Source: Alphaproteobacteria bacterium
GTDB lineage: Bacteria > Pseudomonadota > Alphaproteobacteria > Micavibrionales > Micavibrionaceae
DNA: 64,000 nucleotides
Assembly (NCBI GenBank): GCA_009995595.1
Contig: JAACPE010000005.1
Span: forward strand, 1 to 64,000
Reading direction: 5' to 3'
Numbering within the stretch: the stretch's first letter is position 1; every line of letters begins with the position of its first letter. A model generated the notes under the pieces. That model was not told the origin of the DNA and made no database searches. It saw only the letters and a list, made by a program, of their open reading frames with translations. The position numbers and the translations under genes are program-made. Positions 10,413 through 19,772 of this stretch are shown piece after piece.

Positions 10413-10666
10413 ATAAGGATTTGAAAAAAGAGGAAAGAAATTTTCTCTTTTTTTACTATGAAGATAAAATTCAGTTCGACTCAGAAAAAGTGATTATTAA
10501 AAATAGTTTTCCTTTTTCGTAATTTTGTATTATGATTCGTGTAATGTGTACTCACTCATTCACTTGGTTATAAATTTTTTAATAATAGTTTATTAACCCA
10601 ATCCAAATATTATCGTTCGATAAAAGTATATTTTAAAAACAGAAACTACATTAATGGAGATTTGAC

Positions 10667-11092
10667 ATGGCGACGCCAAAGAAAAAACCTGTGGCCAAAA
10701 AGGCTACTACTACAAAGAAAAAGCCGGCAGCGGCTTTAGCTACAGCAGTAAAGAAAAAAACTGCTCCTAAAAAATCAACAGCAGCGAAAAAAGCAGCAGC
10801 TACAGCAGCGGAAGTATCTGCAGCAGCAACTAAATCTGCAGCAACAGCAAAAAAGAAAGCCGCTCCTAAAAAAGCAGTAGCTGCCAAGAAAAAGCCAGCA
10901 GCAAAAAAGAAAGCCGCTCCTAAAAAAGCAGTAGCCGCTAAGAAAAAGCCAGCAGCAACAAAGAAAGCTGCTCCTAAAAAAGCAGTAGCCGCTAAGAAAA
11001 AGCCAGCAGCGAAAAAGAAAGCTGCTCCTAAAAAAGCAGTAGCCGCTAAGAAAAAGCCAGCAGCGAAAAAGCCAGCCGCTAAGAAAAAGTAA
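10667..11092 (+). CDS. AlgP/histone-H1-like Lys/Ala/Pro-rich DNA-binding protein
   Basis: A 141-residue protein made almost entirely of Lys, Ala, Pro, Thr and Val, like eukaryotic H1 tails and bacterial AlgP/Hc-type proteins that coat DNA non-specifically. Residues 62-133 are four near-identical 18-residue units with the core APKKAVAAKKKPAA. No globular domain is visible. GGAG stands upstream of the ATG and a strong terminator follows, so this is a single-gene transcript. About 250 bases of AT-rich sequence without a gene precede it. A nucleoid-associated role is inferred from composition. Confidence 0.8.
   Translation: MATPKKKPVAKKATTTKKKPAAALATAVKKKTAPKKSTAAKKAAATAAEVSAAATKSAATAKKKAAPKKAVAAKKKPAAKKKAAPKKAVAAKKKPAATKKAAPKKAVAAKKKPAAKKKAAPKKAVAAKKKPAAKKPAAKKK
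10850..11065 (+). repeat. four tandem 54-bp repeats inside the AlgP-like gene
   Basis: Four consecutive 54-bp units encode an 18-residue Lys/Ala/Pro unit. The DNA copies are almost identical (differences such as GCTGCC versus GCCGCT), pointing to recent expansion by slippage or unequal recombination. Confidence 0.9.
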
Positions 11093-11118
11093 GCTTTTTA
11101 CTTATAATAATTCAAAAG

Positions 11119-11141
11119 CCCGCCTTATTGGCGGGTTTTTT
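11119..11141 (+). terminator. rho-independent terminator
   Basis: CCCGCC/GGCGGG stem with loop TTATT and a following T-run, 27 bases after the AlgP-like gene. Confidence 0.9.
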
Positions 11142-11217
11142 ATTGCCTCATGACTTACTTAAGACTTAGACACTGTAGTGATTTCATGTTTATATATAAA
11201 GAAAACAGGTAGAAATA

Positions 11218-12942
11218 ATGTCCTTTCATTTTCCCTTTTTAATACCCTCCTTTAAATCTCTTTTTTCTTTCTTTAAAAAAGAAAAATGGATCAAAACAAT
11301 TAAAAAAATTCTCCCTTTTAAAATCCGCCGCAAAAAAATATTGGAGCTTCCTTCCCCTTCTCAAAATTTTGATGAAGAAGAAGTATCCAAGCAGTATCAA
11401 AATCATGCTTGCCCGAATTACATGGATCTTAAAATGCGCTTTCGCGATATCGGACGGATGAACGCGATCATCGAAACATTGGGACGTGATTTTTTAACGG
11501 CGATGCCAGAGGGGGCTTATAAAAGCCGCCTTGGCCAAATAGCGTTTTTATCCCGCCGTCTTCATGAAGATATTGCTAATCAAGAGCTTGCGACTCTCAT
11601 TGAAAAGGCAAACATCCATATCGAAAAATGTCCCGAGGAGTGGGATGAATGGGATACTGCGAATTTATATGAGATGGAAATTATGTATCGCCATCACTGT
11701 AAAGTCGATCCAGCGCTCATGGAAAAACGCGGCCGTTTATCTTATGAGGGGCGTCGGCGTCATCGGGATGTTTTAAAAAATAATGACTGGGAATCGGCAA
11801 AGGGATTTTTACAAGAAATGATCGACCTGCAACGCGAAATTGCAGAATCAAAATGTTTGATCGATAATGAACACCCCACTGAAGCACCGTATCAAGCGTT
11901 GATGCGCGAATATATTCCTGGTGCACGTCTTGATGATGTTGACAATCTTTTTAAAGACCTTGATGGAAAACTCCGTAAATTATTACCCCAAGCCATCGAA
12001 AAACAAAGCAATGATAATACGCCTATTCCTCTTGAAGGCCTCTATACAGGTCAAAAACAACTTTGGCTGAATAAAGAGCTTTTAAAAGTAATAGGTTTTG
12101 ATTTTGATCGCGGCGGTCTTTATGAAACCGGTCACAACCCTGTTGAAGGGGGCACTCCCGATGATACCCGTCTTGTTATTAAAACATCAAATCGCGAAAA
12201 CTTTCTTGAATCAATGAAAAGCGCTTTGCATGAAGGGGGTCACGGGCTTTACATCCAAGGTCTTCCAAGAACGCAGTGGCGCTATCAACCTGTGGGGCAA
12301 GACTTAGGTGCCGCCGTTCAAGAATCCCAAGCGCTCTTGGTTGAAATGATTTTGGGCCGTATGAAGCCCTTCTTTCAATACATCTCACCGCGCGTTGAGG
12401 GCTTATTCCAAAGCTTTGGGCAACTCGCCTTGACCGCTGATAACCTGCATGCTTTAAAAACACGTGTTTGCCCAACAGTTGACCGCAAGCATGCCGATGA
12501 AATTTCCTATTTCTTTCATATTGATTTGCGTATGCAGTTGGAACGCCAACTCATTAGCGGCAGCTTAAAAGTGAAAGATCTTCCAGAAGCATGGAATGAA
12601 GGTCTCTTTAAACGTCTAGGCGTTAGACCAACCAGCTATGCTAATGGATGTCTCCAAGACGTTCACTGGTTTGTCGGCAAATTTGGTTATTTCCCATCTT
12701 ACACATTAGGCCACGCGATGGGCGCACAATTTTACATGCAGATGAAAAAGGAAATACAAAACATTCCGGGGCTTATGCGCGAGGGGGATTTTAAACCGAT
12801 TACCAAATGGCTGAATACTAATATTCATTCTAAAGGGCGTTTAATGCGTATGGATGAATTGATGATAGATGTAACAGGCGCGGCGCTTAATGCCAACGCA
12901 CTCATTAATCATCTAGAAAACCGTTATTTGAGCGCCGCTTAA
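11218..12942 (+). CDS. M32-family metallocarboxypeptidase (carboxypeptidase Taq type)
   Basis: A zinc carboxypeptidase that removes C-terminal residues from peptides. The active-site signature is ALHEGGHGLYIQG (HExxH form), followed by AAVQESQALLVEMILGR, with the third ligand and other conserved glutamates of the M32 family. The 574-residue product is longer than the usual roughly 500 because about 60 N-terminal residues are added. That extension is hydrophobic then very basic (FPFLIPSFKSLFSFFKKEKW, KKILPFKIRRKK) and may be a membrane-association segment. Start ATG 11218 has AGGTAG upstream; a start further inside is possible. Confidence 0.9.
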   Translation: MSFHFPFLIPSFKSLFSFFKKEKWIKTIKKILPFKIRRKKILELPSPSQNFDEEEVSKQYQNHACPNYMDLKMRFRDIGRMNAIIETLGRDFLTAMPEGAYKSRLGQIAFLSRRLHEDIANQELATLIEKANIHIEKCPEEWDEWDTANLYEMEIMYRHHCKVDPALMEKRGRLSYEGRRRHRDVLKNNDWESAKGFLQEMIDLQREIAESKCLIDNEHPTEAPYQALMREYIPGARLDDVDNLFKDLDGKLRKLLPQAIEKQSNDNTPIPLEGLYTGQKQLWLNKELLKVIGFDFDRGGLYETGHNPVEGGTPDDTRLVIKTSNRENFLESMKSALHEGGHGLYIQGLPRTQWRYQPVGQDLGAAVQESQALLVEMILGRMKPFFQYISPRVEGLFQSFGQLALTADNLHALKTRVCPTVDRKHADEISYFFHIDLRMQLERQLISGSLKVKDLPEAWNEGLFKRLGVRPTSYANGCLQDVHWFVGKFGYFPSYTLGHAMGAQFYMQMKKEIQNIPGLMREGDFKPITKWLNTNIHSKGRLMRMDELMIDVTGAALNANALINHLENRYLSAA

Positions 12943-13103
12943 TTCTAATAATCTAGCAATCTTACGCTGTTTCACTATGACCTTCTGTCATCATATTATC
13001 ATAAAGATTGTTTATTGCGTATTTGGCAAAAAGAGTAATGAATCTACTTTGCTGTTCATTAAGGGTATAGGGTCACTATAATGTCAAATTTTTTGATATC
13101 GCC

Positions 13104-13121
13104 GTAGTCGCTTAAGACTAC
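13104..13121. promoter_or_regulatory. inverted repeat upstream of mini-protein gene
   Basis: GTAGTC and GACTAC flank a 6-base loop (GCTTAA), ending 18 bases before the start of the 37-residue gene. It could be an operator or an mRNA hairpin near the ribosome-binding site. A TATAAT at 13077-13082 lies just upstream, without a good -35 box. Confidence 0.35.
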
Positions 13122-13139
13122 ATTATGGAGGAACTATCC

Positions 13140-13253
13140 ATGCAAAATCCAAAACTAGCACCTAAGCCAGACGCTGAAAAATCAGCCAAGCCAGAGCACA
13201 AACCTGGCCAGCCAGCAAATAAGCCAGATGACAAGCAGGCTACAAAAAAATAA
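13140..13253 (+). CDS. Pro/Lys-rich mini-protein (37 residues)
   Basis: A 37-codon gene starting at ATG 13140 with GGAGGA seven bases upstream (13127-13132), one of the best ribosome-binding sites in the window. The product (beginning MQNPKLAPKPDAEKSAKPEH) is Pro, Lys, Ala and Asp-rich with PKP/KPE/KPD spacing and is probably disordered. A terminator follows 33 bases later, so it has its own transcription unit. No family recognised. Confidence 0.6.
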   Translation: MQNPKLAPKPDAEKSAKPEHKPGQPANKPDDKQATKK

Positions 13254-13285
13254 GGTAAACCTTTAGGTTCTTATTTTTACCTTCT

Positions 13286-13321
13286 AAAACCCCGTTATGT
13301 TGAGACACAGGGCGGGGTTTT
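13286..13321 (+). terminator. rho-independent terminator
   Basis: AAAACCCCG and CGGGGTTTT form a stem with an 18-base loop, after the mini-protein gene and before thrC. Confidence 0.75.
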
Positions 13322-13384
13322 ATTATGCTGAATAAGTCGAACAAACGGTGACATTTGCCAAAATTTATGCTTTAAAATGGGGCT

Positions 13385-14785
13385 ATGACAAGATATTTAG
13401 CGACCCGCGGCGCGGACACCAATAAAACCTTTACCGATGTGCTTTTAAACGGCCTTGCCTCTGATGGCGGCTTGTTTATTCCCGAAAAATGGCCAACTTT
13501 ATCACGCGAAGACATTAGCCATTTGGGCGGCGTCCCTTATGCCGATATCGCCTATAAAGTCACTGAAGGCTTTATCGGTGATAGTATTGATAAAACTACC
13601 TATAAAAATATCCTGCGGGATGTCTATCAAAATGAATTCAATCATTCTTGCGTTGCGCCACTTGTACAAATTGGCCCTAACGCGTGGGTGCTTGAATTAT
13701 TTCATGGCCCAACCTTGGCTTTTAAAGACTACGCGCTACAGCTCTTGGGGCGTCTATTCGACCATGTTCTTGAACAGCGTGGGGAGCGTGTCACAATTGT
13801 TGGTGCAACCTCTGGTGATACTGGATCCGCCGCGATTGAGGCGTGCCGCCATTGTAAAAATATTGATATCTTCATTATGCATCCTGAAGGACGCACCTCA
13901 GATGTACAGCGCCGCCAGATGACAACGATTGATGCCCCAAATGTTCATAATATTGCTTTACAAGGCACATTTGATGATTGTCAAAACCTTGTTAAAGCGA
14001 TGTTTAATGATAAGAAATTTCGTGGGGATATGAATTTATCTGCTGTAAATTCTATCAACTGGGCTCGTATTATGGCGCAAATTGTTTATTATTTTACCGC
14101 TGCTATTTCTTTGGGCGCGCCAGCGCGCCAAGTTTCCTTTGCTGTACCAACAGGAAACTTTGGCAATATCTATGCGGCCTATGCGGCTCGCCAAATGGGA
14201 CTGCCGATTAAACGTCTTATTATTGGTTCAAACCGCAATGATATCCTTACTCGCTTTTTCGAGACAGGATCGATGAAAACACAAAGCGTAGAGCCTTCTC
14301 TGTCCCCCAGCATGGACATTCAAATTTCAAGTAATTTTGAGCGCTATTTATGCGATCTTTTAGGGCGTGATACAGCAGGCATTGCAAAACTCATGAAGTC
14401 ATTTAAAGAAAAAGGAAGCTTTTCAATTAATGCTGAACACATGCGCCAAGCTACGCAAGAGTTCGATGCGCGTCGCTGCGATGATCATCAAACCCAAGCA
14501 CTTATGGCCGCCTGTTACAAAGAAACAGGCTATATTCTTGACCCGCACACGGCTGTGGGTTTGTTCGCAGGGATGCAAGTGCGCGAAGATCCCTCTGTGC
14601 CTCTTGTTGCGCTCGCTTGCGCGCATCCGGCTAAATTCCCAGACGCTGTTGAAAAAGCGATTGGCCTGCGCCCACAATTGCCGCCGCATTTGGCTGATCT
14701 TTTTGACCGGACAGAGCTTTATACACCGCTCCAAAACGATCTGGCCAAAGTGCAAGACTTTGTCCGTTCAAATGTAAATCGTTAA
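13385..14785 (+). CDS. thrC: threonine synthase
   Basis: Converts O-phosphohomoserine to threonine with pyridoxal phosphate. The 466-residue product has the N-terminal threonine-synthase signature (MTRYLATRGAD, LNGLASDGGLFIPEKWP), the PLP lysine in GPTLAFKDYALQ (residues about 107-118), and the phosphate-binding GATSGDTGSAA. Length fits the long class found in enterics and alphaproteobacteria. An M16 protease gene follows 27 bases later; the thrC-M16 order is common in alphaproteobacteria. Confidence 0.96.
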   Translation: MTRYLATRGADTNKTFTDVLLNGLASDGGLFIPEKWPTLSREDISHLGGVPYADIAYKVTEGFIGDSIDKTTYKNILRDVYQNEFNHSCVAPLVQIGPNAWVLELFHGPTLAFKDYALQLLGRLFDHVLEQRGERVTIVGATSGDTGSAAIEACRHCKNIDIFIMHPEGRTSDVQRRQMTTIDAPNVHNIALQGTFDDCQNLVKAMFNDKKFRGDMNLSAVNSINWARIMAQIVYYFTAAISLGAPARQVSFAVPTGNFGNIYAAYAARQMGLPIKRLIIGSNRNDILTRFFETGSMKTQSVEPSLSPSMDIQISSNFERYLCDLLGRDTAGIAKLMKSFKEKGSFSINAEHMRQATQEFDARRCDDHQTQALMAACYKETGYILDPHTAVGLFAGMQVREDPSVPLVALACAHPAKFPDAVEKAIGLRPQLPPHLADLFDRTELYTPLQNDLAKVQDFVRSNVNR

Positions 14786-14812
14786 TATTGCCCTCTAAAG
14801 AAAGTCTAACCA

Positions 14813-16075
14813 ATGAGTATTCAATCAACAACTTTACCCACTGGCCTGCGTGTTATTACAGATTCTGTGCCAACTGTTGAATCTGTTGCCCTAGGTATTT
14901 GGTGTGATGTTGGCACGCGCCATGAAAATATGGCACATAACGGCGTGGCGCATATGGTTGAACACATGATGTTTAACGGCACATCCACAAGAACCGCCCA
15001 AGATATCGTAAGCCAGATTGAAACAGTTGGGGGGCAAATGAATGCTTTTACTTCCCGTGAAATAACGGCCTATTACGTTCATCTTTTAAAAGACCACACC
15101 GAAATGGCTGTTGATATTCTCTCTGATATGCTCCAACGCTCAACCTTTCCCGACGCCGAGATTGAAAAAGAGCGCGGCGTCATTGTCCAAGAAATCGGTA
15201 TGACTAACGATACGCCAGATGATCTTGTCTTTGATTTTTACCAAGAGACCGCTTATCCAAACCAATCGCTTGGCGCGCCAATTCTGGGTACAGCGCAAAT
15301 TGTTGAGGGGATGACCAAACAAACAATGGTTGATTATGTGTCACAGTTTTACACCCCGTCAAAATTGGTAATTTCGGCTTCTGGTAATCTGGATCACGAT
15401 CAATTTGTGGCGATGGTAGAAAAATATTTTACTGATCTGCCTGATGACAAAACCCAAGAATTAAAGGCCGCCGCTTATCAAGGCGGTGAAAGCCGCACTG
15501 AAAAAGATCTTGAGCAAAGCCATATTGTCTTTGGTTTTAAAAGCATTGAAAAATCGCATGATAAATATTATGCCGCTGTTTTGCTCGCCACTATTTTAGG
15601 GGGCGGCATGTCGTCGCGGCTTTTTCAAGAAGTGCGTGAAAAGCGCGGCCTCGTCTATTCAACTTATGCGAGTCACACCTCCTTCGTTGATGAAGGACAG
15701 TTTGAAATTTATGCCGGCACAGGGCCCGACAAACTCCCCGAACTGATGCCTGTTATCTGTGATGAGCTTAAGAAAATTAGAGATATTAAAGTATCGGATG
15801 AGGAATTATCCCGCGCCAAAGCACAAATTAAATCAAGCATTCTTATGAGCCGCGAATCCATGCTATCGCGCGTCAACAGGCAGGCAAAATATTTGATTAA
15901 CACCAATACCAATCTTGATATTCAATTATTGATACAAAAAATTGATGCCATTACTGTGCGTGATATTCAGGGAATGGCATTGCATATCTTTGCAGAAAAA
16001 CCAACGCTATCCGCCCTTGGACCCCTTGCAGCGCTTGAAGATTTCGACAAAATTCAAGCGCGCCTTGCGGCCTAA
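14813..16075 (+). CDS. M16-family zinc peptidase (mitochondrial-processing-peptidase-like)
   Basis: A 420-residue metallopeptidase of the pitrilysin/MPP group. The inverted zinc motif HxxEH is HMVEH near residue 45, with the distal glutamate expected in the following helix region (ERGVIVQEI). A glycine-rich loop (GGGMSSRLFQEVREKRGLVY) matches the MPP beta-subunit-like signature. Single-chain bacterial members act on peptides, in the cytoplasm or periplasm; no signal peptide is seen, so a cytoplasmic location is inferred. It is downstream of thrC. Confidence 0.92.
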   Translation: MSIQSTTLPTGLRVITDSVPTVESVALGIWCDVGTRHENMAHNGVAHMVEHMMFNGTSTRTAQDIVSQIETVGGQMNAFTSREITAYYVHLLKDHTEMAVDILSDMLQRSTFPDAEIEKERGVIVQEIGMTNDTPDDLVFDFYQETAYPNQSLGAPILGTAQIVEGMTKQTMVDYVSQFYTPSKLVISASGNLDHDQFVAMVEKYFTDLPDDKTQELKAAAYQGGESRTEKDLEQSHIVFGFKSIEKSHDKYYAAVLLATILGGGMSSRLFQEVREKRGLVYSTYASHTSFVDEGQFEIYAGTGPDKLPELMPVICDELKKIRDIKVSDEELSRAKAQIKSSILMSRESMLSRVNRQAKYLINTNTNLDIQLLIQKIDAITVRDIQGMALHIFAEKPTLSALGPLAALEDFDKIQARLAA

Positions 16076-16332
16076 AGTATTCGAAATTCTTGACGCCTCA
16101 GGGTAGGCAGACATTTACTTCTTGCTTCTTGTGCTAAGGCTTTTAATTGATCGATAGGGATATGATATGTGGCATCGTCACAGTCATGACGCGCACCAAT
16201 GGCATCGCGCCCTAAAATTCCATCTAAGAAACTAGCCGCCGCAGCGCTAAGACGGTAATGCTCACCAAACTGGGGTAAGTCACCATGATCTATAGCATTT
16301 AAAAAATCTGTGGCGCGGGAAACAATAATCAT
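16072..16332 (-). CDS. hypothetical protein
   Basis: An 86-residue protein convergent with the M16 peptidase gene, overlapping its stop by 4 bases. The sequence (FLNAIDHGDLPQFGEHYRLS, ASFLDGILGRDAIGARHDCD, YHIPIDQLKALAQEARSK) is compact and globular-looking, without signal peptide or membrane segment. I do not recognise a family or motif. Confidence 0.6.
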   Translation of the reverse strand: MIIVSRATDFLNAIDHGDLPQFGEHYRLSAAAASFLDGILGRDAIGARHDCDDATYHIPIDQLKALAQEARSKCLPTLRRQEFRIL

Positions 16333-16372
16333 AAAAGGATATTATGAAAAAATAAAATATTGTCAATACGCT

Positions 16373-16954
16373 TTAGGCGTGACCGATTTGATCGCTCATT
16401 AAATGTGGGTTCACACCGATTGCGGCCATGGCTTTGTCCCAGACTTTTTCGGGCGCCGTATGAAAAACAAGCTCTTTTGTAGCAGGTGAAACCATCCATG
16501 CATTTTCCATGATTTCAATTTCCAATTGATCTTTGCCCCATCCTGCATAACCAAGTGTAAAAAGAAGATTCTGAGGTCGCTGCTTTTGCGCCATTTCTTC
16601 TATGGCATCTAATGTGCCTGTAACATGAATTTCTGGGCTAACCTTAATTGTGCTCTCTTGTTCAAAATCGGCACTATGTAATAAAAATCCTCGTGCAATC
16701 TCAACGGGGCCACCGCATATAACAGGCAGTTTTAAAAGACTCTCTGGAACTTTTATATTCGATTCAATCTCTAGGCTTTGGATTACAGTTCCAAGCTTTA
16801 AATCAGGCAGAACATGGTTAATCACAAGCCCCATTGCACCGCTTTCATCATGGGCGCAAATAAGAATGGCGGCCTTGTAAAAACGCGGGTCACCCAAATT
16901 GGGCATCGCAAGCAAAAGCTTTCCAGCTAATGATGATGTATCAAATTGTCCCAT
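16373..16954 (-). CDS. YqgE/AlgH family protein
   Basis: A 193-residue cytoplasmic protein of the UPF0301 (YqgE/AlgH) family. Visible family features are LAGKLLLAMPNLGDPRF at the N-terminus, AMGLVINHVL, VICGGPVEIARGFLLHS and LGYAGWGKDQLEIEIMENAW. AlgH was named for an effect on alginate genes, but the molecular role is unknown. It starts 49 bases before the PBP1A stop, both on the minus strand, so it lies downstream of nothing obvious and could be transcribed after PBP1A. Confidence 0.92.
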   Translation of the reverse strand: MGQFDTSSLAGKLLLAMPNLGDPRFYKAAILICAHDESGAMGLVINHVLPDLKLGTVIQSLEIESNIKVPESLLKLPVICGGPVEIARGFLLHSADFEQESTIKVSPEIHVTGTLDAIEEMAQKQRPQNLLFTLGYAGWGKDQLEIEIMENAWMVSPATKELVFHTAPEKVWDKAMAAIGVNPHLMSDQIGHA

Positions 16955-17003
16955 GACTTAACCATGAGATAAATCTAAACTTGAATCAAGCAGTTTTAAG
17001 GTT

Positions 17004-19652
17004 TTAATAAATCCCGCCAGTGCCCGAAAATGAATCTTCATTATTGCGCGATGGGGCGGATCCGCTGGATGGCGCACTCTGCCTTATGACCCGTTCATCA
17101 TTTGATGTGTTTTGATTTTGCTGATTTTGGAAATAGGAAAAAGGATTATCTTCCGAAGTGTTCTGGCCATCTGCGGGGTAAACATCAACAGTATTATTCG
17201 GATCATACCCATCGGAGTAATCTTCAACGCCAAATTGCTCATATCCATTCACATCATCAAACGCATCTGGGGCATTTACAACGCGCTGGCCTAAAACACC
17301 GCTACTATGGGCAAAAGCTTCTGTGTTGGGCTCTGTTCCTGCAACAAACGCCTCCCAGATAACATCTGTATCGCCTGGCTGCGGTGGGCGCCCTGTTGTT
17401 GCATTGACGCGCACATGCTTCACACCTGCTGGAACGCGAAAGGGAGTAGGGGATACATCTTTAAGCGCCACCTCCATAAAATCGGAAAAAATAGGCGCGG
17501 CTACCGATGACCCAGTTTCACGTTTCCCCATTGATTTTGGATCATCAAACCCAACAAAAACACCGACAACAAGATTGGGTGAAAACCCAATAAACCACGC
17601 ATCTTTTGATTCGTTGGTTGTGCCCGTTTTGCCGCCAAGCGGGTGATCAAATTTTTCGCCTATTTTACGCGCTGTACCGCGTTCAACAACGCCTTCAAGA
17701 ATAGATACAATCTGATAGACTGTTTTTTCATCCGCAATTTGCGCCCGTTCATCGGCGACACTCGGGGCGCGTTGTCCTTCCCACCGAATAAGCGTCCCAC
17801 AATTGGCACAATCGCGACGATCATAAGAGAAAATAGTCTTTCCATCGCGGTCTTGCACGCGGTCAATAAAAGTAGGGGTTATTTTCTTGCCGCCATTAAC
17901 CAGCATACCATACGCCGTTGTCATCTTTATAAGCGTCGTCTCACCTGCACCAAGAGAGTAAGAAAGCAAAGGCTTCATTTGATCAGCGATGCCAAAGCGC
18001 GTGGCATAATCAACTACCTTTTCCATACCCACATGATCTGCAAGGCGCACTGTCATCAAGTTACGTGATTTTTCAATTCCCACACGAATGGGCGTTGGGC
18101 CATAGACTTTATTTGAATAATTTGTTGGACGCCAAAAATCACCTGGGGCTTGTTCATACACAAATGGCGCGTCAAGAACGCGCGATGAGGGCGTGAATCC
18201 GTCATCAAGCGCAGCAAGGTAAACAAAAGGCTTAAACGCTGAACCGGGTTGACGCTGTGCCTGCGTGGCGCGGTTGAATTTGGACGCACTAAAGGTCCAG
18301 CCGCCCTGCATCGCCAAAACACGGCCCGTATGCGGATCTAACGCAATAAGCGCCCCTTGCACTTTAGGAATTTGGCGCATGACATAGGCATCATTTTCTT
18401 TTTCAACAATAATCACATCGCCGACTTTAACAACATCGCTCACACGGATAATCTCGGGGCCAAGGGCATAACAATCTTGTAAACATTTGCGCGCCCATCT
18501 GACACCTTCCAATGTCAGGCTTTCTTTTTTACCGCCAGAAAACCCGAGAGACGCGCTTTGTGCATTGGCATCCAGAACAACGCTAAGCTCCCATTCATCA
18601 AGCATGCCTTCGGGGATTGCAATCGCTTCTAATCCTTCTTGCCAAGCGTCCATATCTTTGAGATTAGCAATGCGCCCGCGATAGCCATGGCGCTCATCAT
18701 AAGCCATCAACCCATCCCGCAGTGCTTTTTCCGCGGCCATTTGCAATGTTGGATCAACACTGGTTTTCACAGTAAGCCCTCCTTGATACAGACTATCGCC
18801 GCCATATTGCCTGTTTAATTCACGGCGCACTTCTTCGGCAAAAAACTGCGCATCAACCACGTCATTATCCCGCCTTGTTTGTGTTTCAAGTGGTTTGGCC
18901 TGTGCCAGTTCGGCTTGAGAGTTTGTGATAAAATCATTAACAGCCATACGCTCAATAACCCAATTGCGCCGTGCAATCGCCGCGTCATGTTTACGTACGG
19001 GGTGATAATTATTCGGCGCTTTTGGTAACGCCGCCAAATACGCAGCTTCATCTATGCTAAGTTCATCAAGTGATTTATTAAAATAAATAAGAGAGGCCGC
19101 CGCTACGCCATAAGCGCGCTGCCCTAAGAAAATTTCATTTAAATAAAGCTCAAGGAGGCGATTTTTGCTCAATACTTTTTCCATCCGCATCGCCAAAATC
19201 GCTTCTTTGATTTTTCGCTCAAAACGTACTTCATTTGTCAGCAAAAAGTTTTTTGCTACTTGTTGTGTGATCGTCGATGCCCCGACAAGGCGTCGATCGC
19301 CCCCTAAATTTTTAAGGTTCACGACAACGGCGCGCGCTATAGCCGTAAAATCAATACCATTATGATCATAAAAATTCTGATCTTCCGCCGCTAAAAAGGC
19401 GTTTTTAACTATATCTGGGATTTTTTCAACGGGCATAAAAATACGCCGCTGCTGCGCGTATTCCGCCATTAACCGTCCATCACCGGCATATATACGGGTA
19501 ATAATCGGCGGCTCATAAGATTGTAATTGGCTGTAATCGGGCAAGTCTTCGCTGTAATGATGGATTACAAATGACACAACACCAACTCCCGCAATAAGCC
19601 CCAAAAGCCCGACGGAGATAAGTGCGAGTAATGCTGATCTAAACCATTTCAT
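17004..19652 (-). CDS. mrcA: penicillin-binding protein 1A, bifunctional glycosyltransferase/transpeptidase
   Basis: Polymerises and crosslinks peptidoglycan at the outer face of the inner membrane. The 882-residue product has an N-terminal membrane anchor (ALLALISVGLLGLIAGVGVV), a GT51 domain with the catalytic region AAEDQNFYDHNGID and GASTITQQVAKNF, a PBP1A-type OB insert, and a transpeptidase domain with the nucleophile in GSAFKPF (SxxK), SRN (second motif) and GGKTGTTNE (KTG). A Gln/Asn/Ser-rich tail of about 100 residues ends the protein. Start ATG 19652. Confidence 0.96.
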   Translation of the reverse strand: MKWFRSALLALISVGLLGLIAGVGVVSFVIHHYSEDLPDYSQLQSYEPPIITRIYAGDGRLMAEYAQQRRIFMPVEKIPDIVKNAFLAAEDQNFYDHNGIDFTAIARAVVVNLKNLGGDRRLVGASTITQQVAKNFLLTNEVRFERKIKEAILAMRMEKVLSKNRLLELYLNEIFLGQRAYGVAAASLIYFNKSLDELSIDEAAYLAALPKAPNNYHPVRKHDAAIARRNWVIERMAVNDFITNSQAELAQAKPLETQTRRDNDVVDAQFFAEEVRRELNRQYGGDSLYQGGLTVKTSVDPTLQMAAEKALRDGLMAYDERHGYRGRIANLKDMDAWQEGLEAIAIPEGMLDEWELSVVLDANAQSASLGFSGGKKESLTLEGVRWARKCLQDCYALGPEIIRVSDVVKVGDVIIVEKENDAYVMRQIPKVQGALIALDPHTGRVLAMQGGWTFSASKFNRATQAQRQPGSAFKPFVYLAALDDGFTPSSRVLDAPFVYEQAPGDFWRPTNYSNKVYGPTPIRVGIEKSRNLMTVRLADHVGMEKVVDYATRFGIADQMKPLLSYSLGAGETTLIKMTTAYGMLVNGGKKITPTFIDRVQDRDGKTIFSYDRRDCANCGTLIRWEGQRAPSVADERAQIADEKTVYQIVSILEGVVERGTARKIGEKFDHPLGGKTGTTNESKDAWFIGFSPNLVVGVFVGFDDPKSMGKRETGSSVAAPIFSDFMEVALKDVSPTPFRVPAGVKHVRVNATTGRPPQPGDTDVIWEAFVAGTEPNTEAFAHSSGVLGQRVVNAPDAFDDVNGYEQFGVEDYSDGYDPNNTVDVYPADGQNTSEDNPFSYFQNQQNQNTSNDERVIRQSAPSSGSAPSRNNEDSFSGTGGIY

Positions 19653-19772
19653 AGCTCAATGTTATGGCACAGCTTTAGGGCAAGTTAAAGGCGCAAAATT
19701 TATATGGTTCTTGATAGCATGATCCTGTGGATTGCGCGCGCGGTCATAACGTTTGAAACACGGCAAAAAGAT

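Noticed and set aside
10651-10887. Minus-strand Ala/Phe-rich open frame over the AlpA/H1-like gene region
   Set aside because: It is the antisense shadow of the Lys/Ala-repeat gene, produced by its codon composition.
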